Assembly: GCF_008728635.1 (NCBI RefSeq) | Contig: NZ_CP044285.1 | Coordinates: forward strand, 744,001-808,000 | Direction: 5' to 3' | Origin: Hymenobacter baengnokdamensis | GTDB lineage: Bacteria > Bacteroidota > Bacteroidia > Cytophagales > Hymenobacteraceae | DNA length: 64,000 bases | Shown: one piece after another, positions 8,487 through 16,554 of the stretch | How the letters are laid out: every line of letters begins with the position of its first letter | How positions within the stretch are numbered: the first letter of the stretch is position 1 | Notes under the pieces: model-generated | What the model was told of the DNA's origin: nothing | What the model saw: the letters and a program-made list of their open reading frames with translations, nothing else | Database searches by the model: none | Made by a program: the position numbers and the translations under genes

Positions 8487-8536
8487 AACACAAAAGGGAG
8501 TCATTTTCTATGTAGAAAATGACTCCCTTTTGTGTT
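8487..8536. terminator. Near-loopless palindromic terminator
   Basis: Perfect 24-bp arms (8487-8510 and 8513-8536) separated by only TG. It contains AAAAGGGAGTCATTTT and its complement, so T runs exist on both strands. It follows the small membrane protein gene. Confidence 0.8.
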
Positions 8537-8833
8537 GGATGGAGGCCGCCAGGTACGTAACCTTAGCAACGGGCAAACGTCACTGGCAAAATATATTATT
8601 TTTCATATATTACCGCAAGCCTGACAAAGCCAGAATGGTTCGTAGGTCGGCTGGTGCGGGCTGCCGCCTTTGGGCCGGCTGCTCTTCTTAAGAACAACTG
8701 GCGCGCCCGACGAGCGGATAGCCCGCCCCCTACCCCGACTTGGGGACTACTGTACGGCTGTGCTGAAAGGCATTAGCAGGCACGTGCTAACCGCATAGCA
8801 AACAGCAAATTGGCTGCCGCAACTATTTACGAA
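8537..8833. other. Gene-free stretch downstream of rlpA
   Basis: With the hairpin before it, this makes about 370 bp without a gene. It holds an AT-rich patch near 8591-8612 and no convincing ORF, RNA gene or repeat. Confidence 0.5.
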
Positions 8834-9826
8834 TTAGTGTTGGAGCGCCGTAACGGCAACCGGAGCAGCGCTGGCGATAGAACTACCCGTAGCAGCAGTA
8901 ACGTCGTTAACCGGCGATGATACCTGGCGTACGAGCCCGGCAACGCCCCACAGCTGGAGGTTGCGGCGCACGGTTTCGGCAGCCAGCCAGCTGTCGAGCT
9001 GGCCAATGATAACCCGGCTGAGCGTGCGACCGTCAATTACCTCGGTTACTACCTGGGCCGGTAGGGTCTGGTCGAGCGACAAGATATGGGCTTGCACCGC
9101 ACGGGCATTGGCCGCGTCGGCAAACGTGCCGGCCTGCACTACAAAGTGGGGGGCCGGCTGGCTAGCGGAGGCTGCTTCGGTAGTTGGCGCGGCGCTGGCA
9201 GCCAGCGCGGCAGGGGCTGCGGCTGCCGGCTGCGCGAGCTGGTAGGCAGTGAACGGGGCTTCCGGGTGCGGGTCGCTGCCGCGCAGCGCAGCCAGGTTAT
9301 CGGGCGTTTCGGCCACGCCCAGCGGCGTGGCGGCCGACACTATCTCAGCCACTACGGTAACCGCGCCAGCCTCTACAATACCCAGCGGCCGGGCCGCTAC
9401 TTCTGATAAGTCCATAATCCGCTGGTGGCGGAAAGGCCCGCGGTCGGTAACGCGTACCACGACCGACGCCCCGGTATTCAGGTTGGTTACCCGCAAACGG
9501 GTGCCAAAAGGCAGGGTTTTGTGAGCGCAGGTGTACTCGTGGCGATTGTAGCGCTCGCCGCTGGTGGTGCGCCGCCCCTGAAAGCGCCGGCTATACCACG
9601 AGGCCCGGCCCCGTAATACGGTCGTAAAGCCCTCACGGGCAATAGGAATGATGGTCGGCAACATCCGGGAAATGTAGATGTGACGACGCAGGTGACGATG
9701 ATGCAGGGCATGCACGCGGTGCGTACGGGCGGCTGCCGGCAATACCAGTCCAGCCCCCAGCACCAGCCAGCAAAGGCAGTGTAGCAGAAAAGAGGTAGAG
9801 AGAAAGGTTGGTCGCGTAAGCGTCAT
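8834..9826 (-). CDS. rlpA: RlpA family lytic transglycosylase-like protein with SPOR domain
   Basis: A 330-aa exported protein. An N-terminal signal sequence (about 1-33) precedes the RlpA double-psi beta-barrel (about 71-162), with LRGRASWYS, TTSGERYN, LPFGTRLRVTN and VRVTDRGPF including the catalytic-type Asp. After an Ala/Pro-rich linker comes a SPOR domain (about 227-302: HFVVQAGTFADAANA ... LVRQV), which binds denuded peptidoglycan strands at division sites. Known relatives cleave glycan strands lacking stem peptides. Likely periplasmic or outer-membrane facing; there is no lipobox Cys. It is alone on its strand. Confidence 0.88.
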   Translation of the reverse strand: MTLTRPTFLSTSFLLHCLCWLVLGAGLVLPAAARTHRVHALHHRHLRRHIYISRMLPTIIPIAREGFTTVLRGRASWYSRRFQGRRTTSGERYNRHEYTCAHKTLPFGTRLRVTNLNTGASVVVRVTDRGPFRHQRIMDLSEVAARPLGIVEAGAVTVVAEIVSAATPLGVAETPDNLAALRGSDPHPEAPFTAYQLAQPAAAAPAALAASAAPTTEAASASQPAPHFVVQAGTFADAANARAVQAHILSLDQTLPAQVVTEVIDGRTLSRVIIGQLDSWLAAETVRRNLQLWGVAGLVRQVSSPVNDVTAATGSSIASAAPVAVTALQH

Positions 9827-10171
9827 GCGCTTGGGTAGATGGTGAACAAACCGAATGTAAGGCGTGACCAGCTAAAAACCGCATCCACTTCTTACTAAAT
9901 ACGTTACCATTTACGAGTGATTGTACTTTTTTAAGAGGAGTTGTATTTGTCCTGCTCACAAGCCTTCGCGTTAACCTGCAATTGTGTTTAGTGAAGGCAC
10001 ATTATGGCTGGTTATTGCACTTTTTTAAGTATCGCATGAAAATTAGATTATCCGGCGGGTATAAGATTTTGTCATTTTGCCTGAACCATAAAGTAGTCGG
10101 CGTTTGCAGAAATGCTAACTCTATTGTATATCGCGCCCGCACGACTTTCACATTTCGCCTTACCTTCGGGT
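9827..10171. other. Divergent intergenic region between rlpA and the DUF72 gene
   Basis: About 345 bp, more AT-rich than its surroundings. It holds a 16-bp direct repeat with one mismatch, ATTGTACTTTTTTAAG (9920-9935) and ATTGCACTTTTTTAAG (10014-10029), and a -7-like TACCTTCG (10162-10169) immediately before the chosen DUF72 start. No ORF of its own is convincing. Confidence 0.45.
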
Positions 10172-11086
10172 ATGGATTTTGGCCGCCTGCCCGACCTTCG
10201 CTACGTTGACTTTCGCCTTCCCCCTTCCCACCCCGACACGACGCTGGTGCTGGCGCGGGCCCAAGCGGAGCCGCCCGCTACCCGCAGACTTTACGTAGGC
10301 TGTCCCATCTGGACCAATAAGGAGTGGCTGGGCTCCTACTTTCCGCTAGGCGCTAAAGAGCCTGACTTTCTGCGCTACTATGCCCAGCAGTTCAACTCCA
10401 TTGAGCTGAACACCACCCACTATCGCATCCCGGATGCGGCCACCGTGCGGCGCTGGCGCGAGGCAGTAGGACCCGATTTTAAGTTTTGTCCTAAGGTGCC
10501 GCGCAGCATCAGCCACGAGCGCGAGCTATACAATACCGACGCGCTCACGCTCACGTTTACCCGCGCCATGCAGGAGCTGGGCGACAACCTGGGTACCTGC
10601 TTTCTACAGCTGCCACCCCATTTTGGCCCCGAGCTGCTGCCACGCCTGGAGCGCTTTCTGCTCGACTGGCCCACCGAAGTGCCCTTGGCGGTAGAGCTGC
10701 GCCACCCGCGCTGGTTTTCGGACCTGGCCCTGGCCGACTCCGTATTTGCGACGCTGGAAGCGTTGGGCAAGACGCTGGTTATGACCGATGTGGCTGGCCG
10801 TCGTGACGTGCTGCGTCAGCGCCTCACTACTCCCACAGCCTTGCTTCGCTTCAACGGGCACGGGCTGATACCCAGCGATTACAGCCGCGCCGACGCCTGG
10901 GCCGAGTGCCTGGCTGCGTGGTACGCGCAAGGGTTACGCACGGCCTATGTTTTTATCCATCAAAAAGATGTGCGCCACGCTCCTAGCTGGGCGCAGCACT
11001 TTCTGGCCCGTATGCACGAGCTAACCGGCCTTGCGGTAGCGCCGCCCAAGCTTATTCCGCAACAGGTGCAGGGCAGTCTGTTTTGA
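10172..11086 (+). CDS. DUF72 family (YecE-like) TIM-barrel protein
   Basis: The DUF72 core runs from RRLYVGCPIW through FNSIELNTTHYRIP, FKFCPKVPRSISHER, CFLQLPPHFGPE, VPLAVELRHPRW and LLRFNGHGL to the AYVFIHQKDVRHAP tail. Family members adopt a TIM-barrel fold; the reaction is not established. An ATG at 10112 would extend the protein by 20 residues, but I choose 10172 because a TACCTTCG box ends just upstream and would make the longer start untranscribed. At 304 aa it is normal length. A hairpin follows the stop. Confidence 0.83.
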   Translation: MDFGRLPDLRYVDFRLPPSHPDTTLVLARAQAEPPATRRLYVGCPIWTNKEWLGSYFPLGAKEPDFLRYYAQQFNSIELNTTHYRIPDAATVRRWREAVGPDFKFCPKVPRSISHERELYNTDALTLTFTRAMQELGDNLGTCFLQLPPHFGPELLPRLERFLLDWPTEVPLAVELRHPRWFSDLALADSVFATLEALGKTLVMTDVAGRRDVLRQRLTTPTALLRFNGHGLIPSDYSRADAWAECLAAWYAQGLRTAYVFIHQKDVRHAPSWAQHFLARMHELTGLAVAPPKLIPQQVQGSLF

Positions 11087-11093
11087 ATGAGTA

Positions 11094-11137
11094 CCGGGAG
11101 TAATGACGTTCGGGCAACAAAACGACATTACTCCCGG
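11094..11137. terminator. Hairpin between convergent DUF72 and DUF1345 genes
   Basis: A 17-bp stem with one mismatch (11094-11110 / 11121-11137, CCGGGAGTAATG core) and a 10-nt loop. It has no long T run, so termination efficiency is uncertain, but its place between two convergent stops fits. Confidence 0.65.
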
Positions 11138-11143
11138 CAATCC

Positions 11144-11833
11144 CTAAAGCACCCCACCTACTCCACTGATTACCAAGGCTATCAATGCCGTATTGAAGGC
11201 AAATGAGATAAGGCCGTGCAGCAACGCCAGCCGCCGCAGTGCCCGGCCGCTGATGCTGACGTCGGCGGTCTGGGCCGTCATACCTACTACGAACGAAAAG
11301 TAGGCCATGTCGAGGTAGTCGGGCTCCAGCTGGTCGTCACCGGGGAAGAGCAGCCCTCCCACATCGGAGCCATCGGGCTTGGCATCGTAGTAAATATGCG
11401 CGTAGCGTAGCGTAAACACGGTATGCACCAGCAGCCACGAAACGGCTACGGCCACACTACTAAGGGCAATGTGCCGGGCCAGCGCAGCCGGGCTCAGGCC
11501 GTGGCTGGTGCTGAGCAACACGATGACGGCCAATAGACTAGCGCCGGCGGCTACCAGCACAAACACAAAGCTCACGGCGCGGCTCAAATCTTCGGAAGCG
11601 GCTACGGCGCGGATGCGGTCAGCATCGGCCGTGTACATGCCCATCCAGATGAGCGCCAGGGAAGTCAGGCCGAAAGCGTCCCATCCTATTACGAGCCGGG
11701 CCAAGGAATGGAATTGGAGCGGACTTACGCCCCAGGCTATTGCGCCCACCACCAGCGCGGCCAACAGGCGGCCGGTTGCCGGCAGGTGGCCTATCCAACG
11801 CAGCAGCGACCACGAATTAGAAGAAGTATTCAC
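11144..11833 (-). CDS. DUF1345 family membrane protein
   Basis: A 229-aa protein with about five hydrophobic segments: two near the N-terminus (ALVVGAIAWGV, FGLTSLALIWMGMYTAD), two central (VFVLVAAGASLLAVIVLL, VAVAVSWLLVHTVFTLRYAH) and one C-terminal. The motif HTVFTLRYAHIYY and the DYLDMAYFSFVVGMTAQTADV block are typical of DUF1345. Function unknown. It is monocistronic, and convergent with the DUF72 gene. Confidence 0.83.
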   Translation of the reverse strand: MNTSSNSWSLLRWIGHLPATGRLLAALVVGAIAWGVSPLQFHSLARLVIGWDAFGLTSLALIWMGMYTADADRIRAVAASEDLSRAVSFVFVLVAAGASLLAVIVLLSTSHGLSPAALARHIALSSVAVAVSWLLVHTVFTLRYAHIYYDAKPDGSDVGGLLFPGDDQLEPDYLDMAYFSFVVGMTAQTADVSISGRALRRLALLHGLISFAFNTALIALVISGVGGVL

Positions 11834-11936
11834 GCTGCCAAGTTAAGGTGCAAGGCGTGGCAACGAGATGAGCAGTTGGTAGCGGCAGGCCCTGCACCCG
11901 GCCTTTAGTTGCGATTTTTAGCCGTGCTTTGCGCTC

Positions 11937-13429
11937 ATGAACGACGCGCCCCTCTCCGGCCTTTATCAGCCCTCGCTGGCCTTGCTCACCGACCTTTACC
12001 AGCTAACCATGGCCTATGGCTACTGGAAGCAGGGCCTGCACGAGCGTGAAGCCGTGTTTCACCTCTACTTCCGCAAGGCACCGTTTAATGGCGGCTACGC
12101 CGTGGCGGCGGGCCTGGCACTGGCCGTCGATTATTTGGAAAATCTGCGCTTCTCGGACGACGACATTGCTTACCTGGCCAGCCTGACTGGCAGCAAGGGC
12201 AGCCGGCTATTTCCCGACGATTTCCTCGAATATCTTAAAAACATGATATTTGCTTGCGATGTCGACGCGGTGGCCGAGGGCACGGTAGTCTTTGGCAACG
12301 AGCCGCTGGTGCGCGTGCAGGGCCCGCTGCTGCAAGCGCAATTGGTGGAAACGGCGCTGCTTACGCTGGTCAATTTTCAGACGCTCATCGCTACCAAAGC
12401 CGCCCGCGTGCGCGACGCCGCCGGCCCCGACGATGCCGTGCTGGAATTCGGCCTGCGCCGCGCCCAGGGGCCCGATGGCGGCCTCGGCGCCAGCCGCGCC
12501 GCCTACCTCGGCGGGGCCGATGCTACCAGCAACGTGCTGGCCGGCCAGCGCTACGGCATCCCGGTGCGCGGCACCCACGCCCACAGCTGGGTGATGACGT
12601 TTGAGAGCGAAGTAGCCGCCTTTCGCGCTTACGCCGACGCCTTTCCCGACGACTCGGTATTTCTGGTCGATACCTACGACACGCTCGACGGCGTGCGCTA
12701 CGCCATCGAAGTAGCCCTCGAAATGCGGCAGCAGGGCCACGAGCTGGGCGGCATCCGTCTCGACTCGGGCGACCTGGCCTATTTATCGAAAGAGGCGCGT
12801 AAGCTGCTCGACGCCGCCGGCCTGACAAAGGTGCGCATCGTAGCCAGCAATGACCTGGAGGAAAATCTCATCCTCAACCTCAAGCAGCAAGGCGCCCGCA
12901 TCGATACCTGGGGCGTGGGCACCCAGCTCGTGACGGCCTACAACCAGGCCGCCCTCGGGGGCGTGTACAAGCTAGCCGCCCTGCGCACCGCCGACGGCCA
13001 GGGCTGGGACTTCACCATCAAGCTCTCCGAGCAGCAGGCCAAAACCAGCATCCCCGGCATCTTGCAGGTGCGCCGCTACCTGGGCGAGGCAGGCCAGCCC
13101 CGCGCCGACATGATTTACAACGTGGCCGCCGAAGCACTCCCCCCGCCCCGACCATCATCGACCCCGCCGACCTCACGCGCCGCCGCCCCGTGCACCCCGG
13201 CGCCCCCTTCCGCGACCTGCTAACCTCGGTGCTACGCCAGGGCCGCCTCGTGCAGCCCCTGCCCACCCTGGCCGAAAGCCGCGCCCACGCCCGCCAGGAA
13301 GTGGCCAGCCTCGACCCCAGCATCCGCCGCTACCTCAACCCGCACACCTACCCGGTTGGCTTAGAACAATCGCTCCACGAGTTCCGCACCCAGCTGATGC
13401 TGGAGAAGCGGCCGGTGCGGCTGGCGTAA
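11937..13429 (+). CDS. pncB: Nicotinate phosphoribosyltransferase, apparent frameshift near the 3' end
   Basis: First step of NAD salvage: nicotinate + PRPP + ATP to nicotinate mononucleotide. The N-terminus LLTDLYQLTMAYGYW, the active-site GTHAHSW (the phosphorylated-His region) and RLDSGDLAYLS are all present. The frame that starts at 11937 degenerates after DMIYNVAAEAL and stops at 13223. The true C-terminus (TIIDPADLTRRRPV ... LMLEKRPVRLA) continues in another frame to 13429. One extra C in the C6 run at 13139-13144 restores it. I annotate the whole span as one gene. The last 62 bp recur at 14567-14628. Confidence 0.85.
13368..13429 (+). repeat. Direct repeat copy 1: the pncB 3' end
   Basis: This 62-bp stretch, the end of pncB including its stop, matches 14567-14628 at 54 of 62 positions by my alignment (offset 1199 bp). 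The best-conserved part is 13377-13427. Between the two copies lie only the toxin-antitoxin genes. Confidence 0.8.
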
Positions 13430-13450
13430 ACTATCTTCCAGTGGTCAGCG

Positions 13451-13491
13451 TTGTATTGCCAATTGGCAGCTACCTTAGCGCTAATTGGCAA
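13451..13491 (+). promoter_or_regulatory. Antitoxin promoter with flanking inverted operator
   Basis: TTG (13451-13453), a 17-nt spacer and TACCTTAG (13471-13478) form a Bacteroidota promoter. TTGCCAATT (13456-13464) and its complement AATTGGCAA (13483-13491) flank the -7 box, and TGCCAATTGGCA (13457-13468) is itself palindromic. This looks like an operator for autoregulation by the Xre-type antitoxin. Confidence 0.6.
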
Positions 13492-13496
13492 AGACT

Positions 13497-14018
13497 ATGC
13501 ATCACATTGGCGGAGCTTCTGCATCTATAGGCGGCCATGCTGGCTCACAGCCAGATAATCGCATCGCTGCTACCCCAGCAGTACGCGATACGGTCACGTC
13601 GATACCCGTAGCTACTGCTACCGGCGTGCGCTTTGTGGAACAGGTACGCACCGGGTGGTCGTTGGAGGCCGGGCAACAGCATGTGCGGCAACTGGCGGCC
13701 AAGCTGGATATGACGCTGCACGAAATGGCACTGGTTTTGGCAACGGCCGAGCGGACTTTTGCCCGGCAGCTCAGTGCCAAGCCCTCTGAGAAAACGCTGG
13801 CCTTTACCAAAGCCCAGGCGGAGCGGTTGTTGCTGCTACAAGCCCTGACCAACCACGGGGTAGAGGTATTTGAAGACCAGGGTAAATTCAACCGCTGGCT
13901 ACGTCGGCCACTACCCTTGCTGCAACAGCAGTCGCCTTTGCAGCTGCTGGATACCGTAACCGGCTTTCGGGTAGTAGACCAATTATTGGGGCGTATAGCG
14001 TATGGTGTGTATAGTTAG
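13497..14018 (+). CDS. Xre/MbcA/ParS-type antitoxin (DUF2384) of a RES toxin-antitoxin pair
   Basis: A 173-aa protein starting at ATG 13497; a TTG 12 bp upstream lies inside the operator and is unlikely. The C-terminal part has the family's helical domain (FTKAQAERLLLLQALTNHG, FNRWLRRPLPLLQQQSPLQLLDTVTGFRVVDQLLGRI), which covers the RES toxin active site, as known for this family. The middle (about 65-105) is the Xre-like DNA-binding region. The N-terminal 40 residues are Gly/Ala/Ser-rich and look disordered. It precedes the toxin by 68 bp. Confidence 0.85.
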   Translation: MHHIGGASASIGGHAGSQPDNRIAATPAVRDTVTSIPVATATGVRFVEQVRTGWSLEAGQQHVRQLAAKLDMTLHEMALVLATAERTFARQLSAKPSEKTLAFTKAQAERLLLLQALTNHGVEVFEDQGKFNRWLRRPLPLLQQQSPLQLLDTVTGFRVVDQLLGRIAYGVYS

Positions 14019-14058
14019 ACAGCTAACAGCATCAAATAAGCGGCTGAAAAAGACCACC

Positions 14059-14080
14059 TACCTTTGAGTAGAATCTACTC
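14059..14080 (+). promoter_or_regulatory. Own promoter of the RES toxin, with palindrome at the start site
   Basis: TACCTTTG (14059-14066) is a perfect TAnnTTTG box. It runs straight into the palindrome GAGTAGA-a-TCTACTC (14066-14080), which would cover the transcription start and end 6 bp before the toxin ATG. I see no convincing -33 TTG. Confidence 0.5.
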
Positions 14081-14086
14081 TGCTTA

Positions 14087-14566
14087 ATGCCGCAGCACGT
14101 TTACCGCATTCAAACGCAACGCTTTGCCGCCTCCGCCCTTAGCGGCGAAGGCGCCCGCTTATACGGCGGCCGCTGGAATCCCGAAGGTGTACCGCTGGTG
14201 TACACCTCCGCTTCGCCCGAACTAGCGCTACTCGAAGTACTGGTGCATCTCGATGGCACGCCATTCAGCGACCTGCCGCCCTACGTACTGATTACCATCT
14301 CCGTACCCGATGCAGCCATCGAAGTAATAGCTGAAGCCGACCTACCACCCGACTGGCAGCAACAACCCGCCCCCACAGAATTAGCCCTCTTCCTGCTGCC
14401 GCGCCTGCAACCCGGAAATTCCTACGTCGGCTTCTCCGTGCCCTCTGTGATATTACCCAACTCACCTAGTCGCAACATCCTGCTCAACCCGCAGCACCCA
14501 TTGATGCCGCAGGTGCAGGTAGTTCCGGTGGCGCCACTAATATTTGATGAGCGGTTACGGCCGTAG
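14087..14566 (+). CDS. RES-domain toxin (NAD+-degrading)
   Basis: A 159-aa protein spanning a complete RES domain, named for its conserved Arg, Glu and Ser. Characterised members (ParT, MbcT) break down NAD+ and stop growth unless neutralised by the Xre/ParS antitoxin. Visible features are VYRIQTQRF at the N-terminus, ARLYGGRWNPEG (residues 23-34), VYTSASPELALLEVLVH with the family Glu at 50, and SVPSVILPNSPSRNILLNP near the C-terminus. Neighbouring pncB makes the NAD precursor that such a toxin depletes, though that adjacency may be chance. The gene looks intact. Confidence 0.88.
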   Translation: MPQHVYRIQTQRFAASALSGEGARLYGGRWNPEGVPLVYTSASPELALLEVLVHLDGTPFSDLPPYVLITISVPDAAIEVIAEADLPPDWQQQPAPTELALFLLPRLQPGNSYVGFSVPSVILPNSPSRNILLNPQHPLMPQVQVVPVAPLIFDERLRP

Positions 14567-14628
14567 AATCGTTTTACGAGTTCCGCACGCAGCTCATGCT
14601 GGCGAAGCGGCCGGTGCGGCCGGCGTAG
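14567..14628 (+). pseudogene. Direct repeat copy 2: diverged vestige of the pncB 3' end
   Basis: Reads FYEFRTQLMLAKRPVRPA followed by TAG, matching the pncB C-terminus LHEFRTQLMLEKRPVRLA followed by TAA. Of the core differences, two are silent (Thr, Leu) and two change residues (E to A, L to P). It has no start or upstream pncB sequence. It begins immediately after the toxin stop, so the toxin-antitoxin module sits exactly between two pncB ends. Confidence 0.8.
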
Positions 14629-14636
14629 AAAAATAC

Positions 14637-15260
14637 CTAGTATGCCCAGCGCTTGGGCATCCCTATTTGATACCAACCATCCTGCTTTTTTTCAAAAATA
14701 ACTAATCTCCCACCACCGCTAAGTCCTGAGGCTCCGTGGCTTACTATCACGGCTGCATAACGTCCTGAATTATCAAAAACAGGTCTTGAAACCTGATAAA
14801 TATCGCGGTCGGGAGAATTGGTATTATTAAAACGGCGAATAAGCCTACGGTAATCTTTGACTTCTGCCTTATTAGCAAGCGTAAGGTTTGCAAGCACCTG
14901 CCGCATACTTAAATAGGCATCGCGCCTCTCAATTAACACTACATTACCAAGTTCTTGCAATGTCCACTCCGTAGTATCAACCTGCTGACTGTTAGCCAGC
15001 ATCTCTCGTAATATTTTAACACCAACACCTAATTTCTCAAAGGGCTTATATCCATATCGGTCATCCGAATGACTTATAGTATCATCAGGTATCAACCAAT
15101 GGTCTCCCCATTCTTTAGGATTAATTGGTTTTAGCATTACATAATCGATTTTTCCGGCTAACAATTTGAAAAGAGAATTACTACCAGCTATTACTTGAGC
15201 ATTAGCGGTACTAATTACTGAAAACGTCAGAATTAACGAGAGCAGTGCTTTTGTAAACAT
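14637..15260 (-). CDS. Secreted orphan protein, AT-rich
   Basis: A 207-aa protein of no family I recognise. It has a clear signal peptide (MFTKALLSLILTFSVISTANAQ, cleaved after ANA). The mature part is rich in charged and Asn residues; its C-terminal segment (RPVFDNSGRYAAVIV, then a Gly/Ser-rich turn and LVIFEKKQDGWYQIG) looks like an antiparallel beta structure. Base composition is visibly more AT-rich than pncB or purM on either side, suggesting recent acquisition along with the toxin-antitoxin module. Confidence 0.65.
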   Translation of the reverse strand: MFTKALLSLILTFSVISTANAQVIAGSNSLFKLLAGKIDYVMLKPINPKEWGDHWLIPDDTISHSDDRYGYKPFEKLGVGVKILREMLANSQQVDTTEWTLQELGNVVLIERRDAYLSMRQVLANLTLANKAEVKDYRRLIRRFNNTNSPDRDIYQVSRPVFDNSGRYAAVIVSHGASGLSGGGRLVIFEKKQDGWYQIGMPKRWAY

Positions 15261-15281
15261 GCTCGCAATGTAAGCAAAACT

Positions 15282-16379
15282 CTAAACGTACTTCAACTCC
15301 CCCGCCGCGACGCGCAGCGTCACGCCCGCCTCGGCGGTGAGGTAGCCGGCTAGCTGGGCCTGGTAGCCGCTTTGGGCGAGCTTCTGCACGAGGGCTTCGG
15401 CGGCTTCAGGGGCCGTGACGAGCAGCATGCCGTTGCCCATGTTCCAGTAGAGGTAGGCGGTTTCGGGGCTGATGCCGCCGATTTCGCAGAGGCGCTGCAT
15501 GGCGGGCAAGGGCGCGAAAAGGTTGTCGAGCACCGCGCCGAGGCCGTTTTTGAGCACGCGCTTGAAGTTGTCGGCCACGCCGCCGCCCGTGATGTGGGCC
15601 GCGCCACGCAGGGGCAGGCCCGCGTCGAGCACCGCCGTGAGGGCGGGCGAGTAGATGAGGGAGGGGGCTAGCAGGGCCGCGCCCCAGGTAGCGTACTGGT
15701 CGGCGTCGGGGCCGTCGTAGGGCTGCGTGTGCCAGTTGTCGCCGAAGAGGCGCTGCAAGGTCTTGCGGGCCAGCGAGTAGCCGTTGGACCGGAACGAGGG
15801 TGAGCGCAGGGCCACCACCGCATCGCCGGCCTGGGCGTGAGCGCCACTCAGCGGCTGCTCCAGGCTGGGGTGCAGCACGCCGATGGCCGTGGAGCACCAG
15901 TTGAAGTTCATGCGGGCGCCGGGGAAGCCGCCGATGCGTGAGCCAAGCTCGGCAATCTCGCCGCCGGTGATGGCGATTTTCGCGAACTGGCAGGCGTCGT
16001 GCAGGCCGCGCATCATCTCGTCCACCACGTCGTAGTCGAGGGTGTTCACGTCGATGATATTCGACAGGTTGGTGGGCACGAAGCCGGCCGCGATGAGGTC
16101 GTCGGCGGTCATGGCCACCAGGTCGTAGCCGAGTGTGTCGTACTTATCGAGGCGCTCGCCCAGCTCAATTTTGGTGCCGATGCCATCCGAGCTGATGCCC
16201 AGGCGCTCCTGGCCGAAGCGGATTTCGTTGCTAAATCCCCCGTCGAGGTCGCGGGCGGGCTCGCCGGGCAGGCCAGCGCGGGTAGCGAACGTTTTTTTCG
16301 ACCAGTTGTAGGCGTTTTTCGAGGCGGCATTGCCGAGGTCGATGGAATAGCCGGCGTCGGGAGTTTGGGCGTTGTTCAT
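15282..16379 (-). CDS. purM: Phosphoribosylformylglycinamidine cyclo-ligase (AIR synthetase)
   Basis: Fifth step of IMP synthesis: FGAM + ATP to AIR. At 365 aa it has the family motifs LGISSDGIGTK, TADDLIAAGFVP, ITGGEIAEL and HITGGGVADN. The N-terminal part forms the ATP-binding AIRS fold and the C-terminal part the second AIRS domain. It is the last gene of the minus-strand cluster, separated from purF by a palindromic repeat element, so it may be transcribed less strongly or separately. Confidence 0.93.
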   Translation of the reverse strand: MNNAQTPDAGYSIDLGNAASKNAYNWSKKTFATRAGLPGEPARDLDGGFSNEIRFGQERLGISSDGIGTKIELGERLDKYDTLGYDLVAMTADDLIAAGFVPTNLSNIIDVNTLDYDVVDEMMRGLHDACQFAKIAITGGEIAELGSRIGGFPGARMNFNWCSTAIGVLHPSLEQPLSGAHAQAGDAVVALRSPSFRSNGYSLARKTLQRLFGDNWHTQPYDGPDADQYATWGAALLAPSLIYSPALTAVLDAGLPLRGAAHITGGGVADNFKRVLKNGLGAVLDNLFAPLPAMQRLCEIGGISPETAYLYWNMGNGMLLVTAPEAAEALVQKLAQSGYQAQLAGYLTAEAGVTLRVAAGELKYV

Positions 16380-16391
16380 GCGGAGCGTGCG

Positions 16392-16532
16392 GGGCGCCTC
16401 ACCCCCCGGCCCCCTCTCCGAAAAGGAGAGGGGGAGCCAGACGGCGTAGGGTAATAGGGTTAATTACTTATAATTTAAAACTGGCTGGCTCCCCCTCTCC
16501 TTTTTGGAGAGGGGGCCGGGGGTGAGGCGCCC
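16392..16532. repeat. Palindromic element between purF and purM
   Basis: Two GC-rich arms (16392-16440 and 16485-16532), each containing CCCCCTCTCC and its complement plus CGCCTCACCC. They are almost perfectly complementary apart from small indels and flank an AT-rich centre. It can form a cruciform or hairpin. No ORF; it looks like a dispersed intergenic repeat. Confidence 0.75.
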
Positions 16533-16554
16533 GTAAGGACGTTTCATCCCTAGC

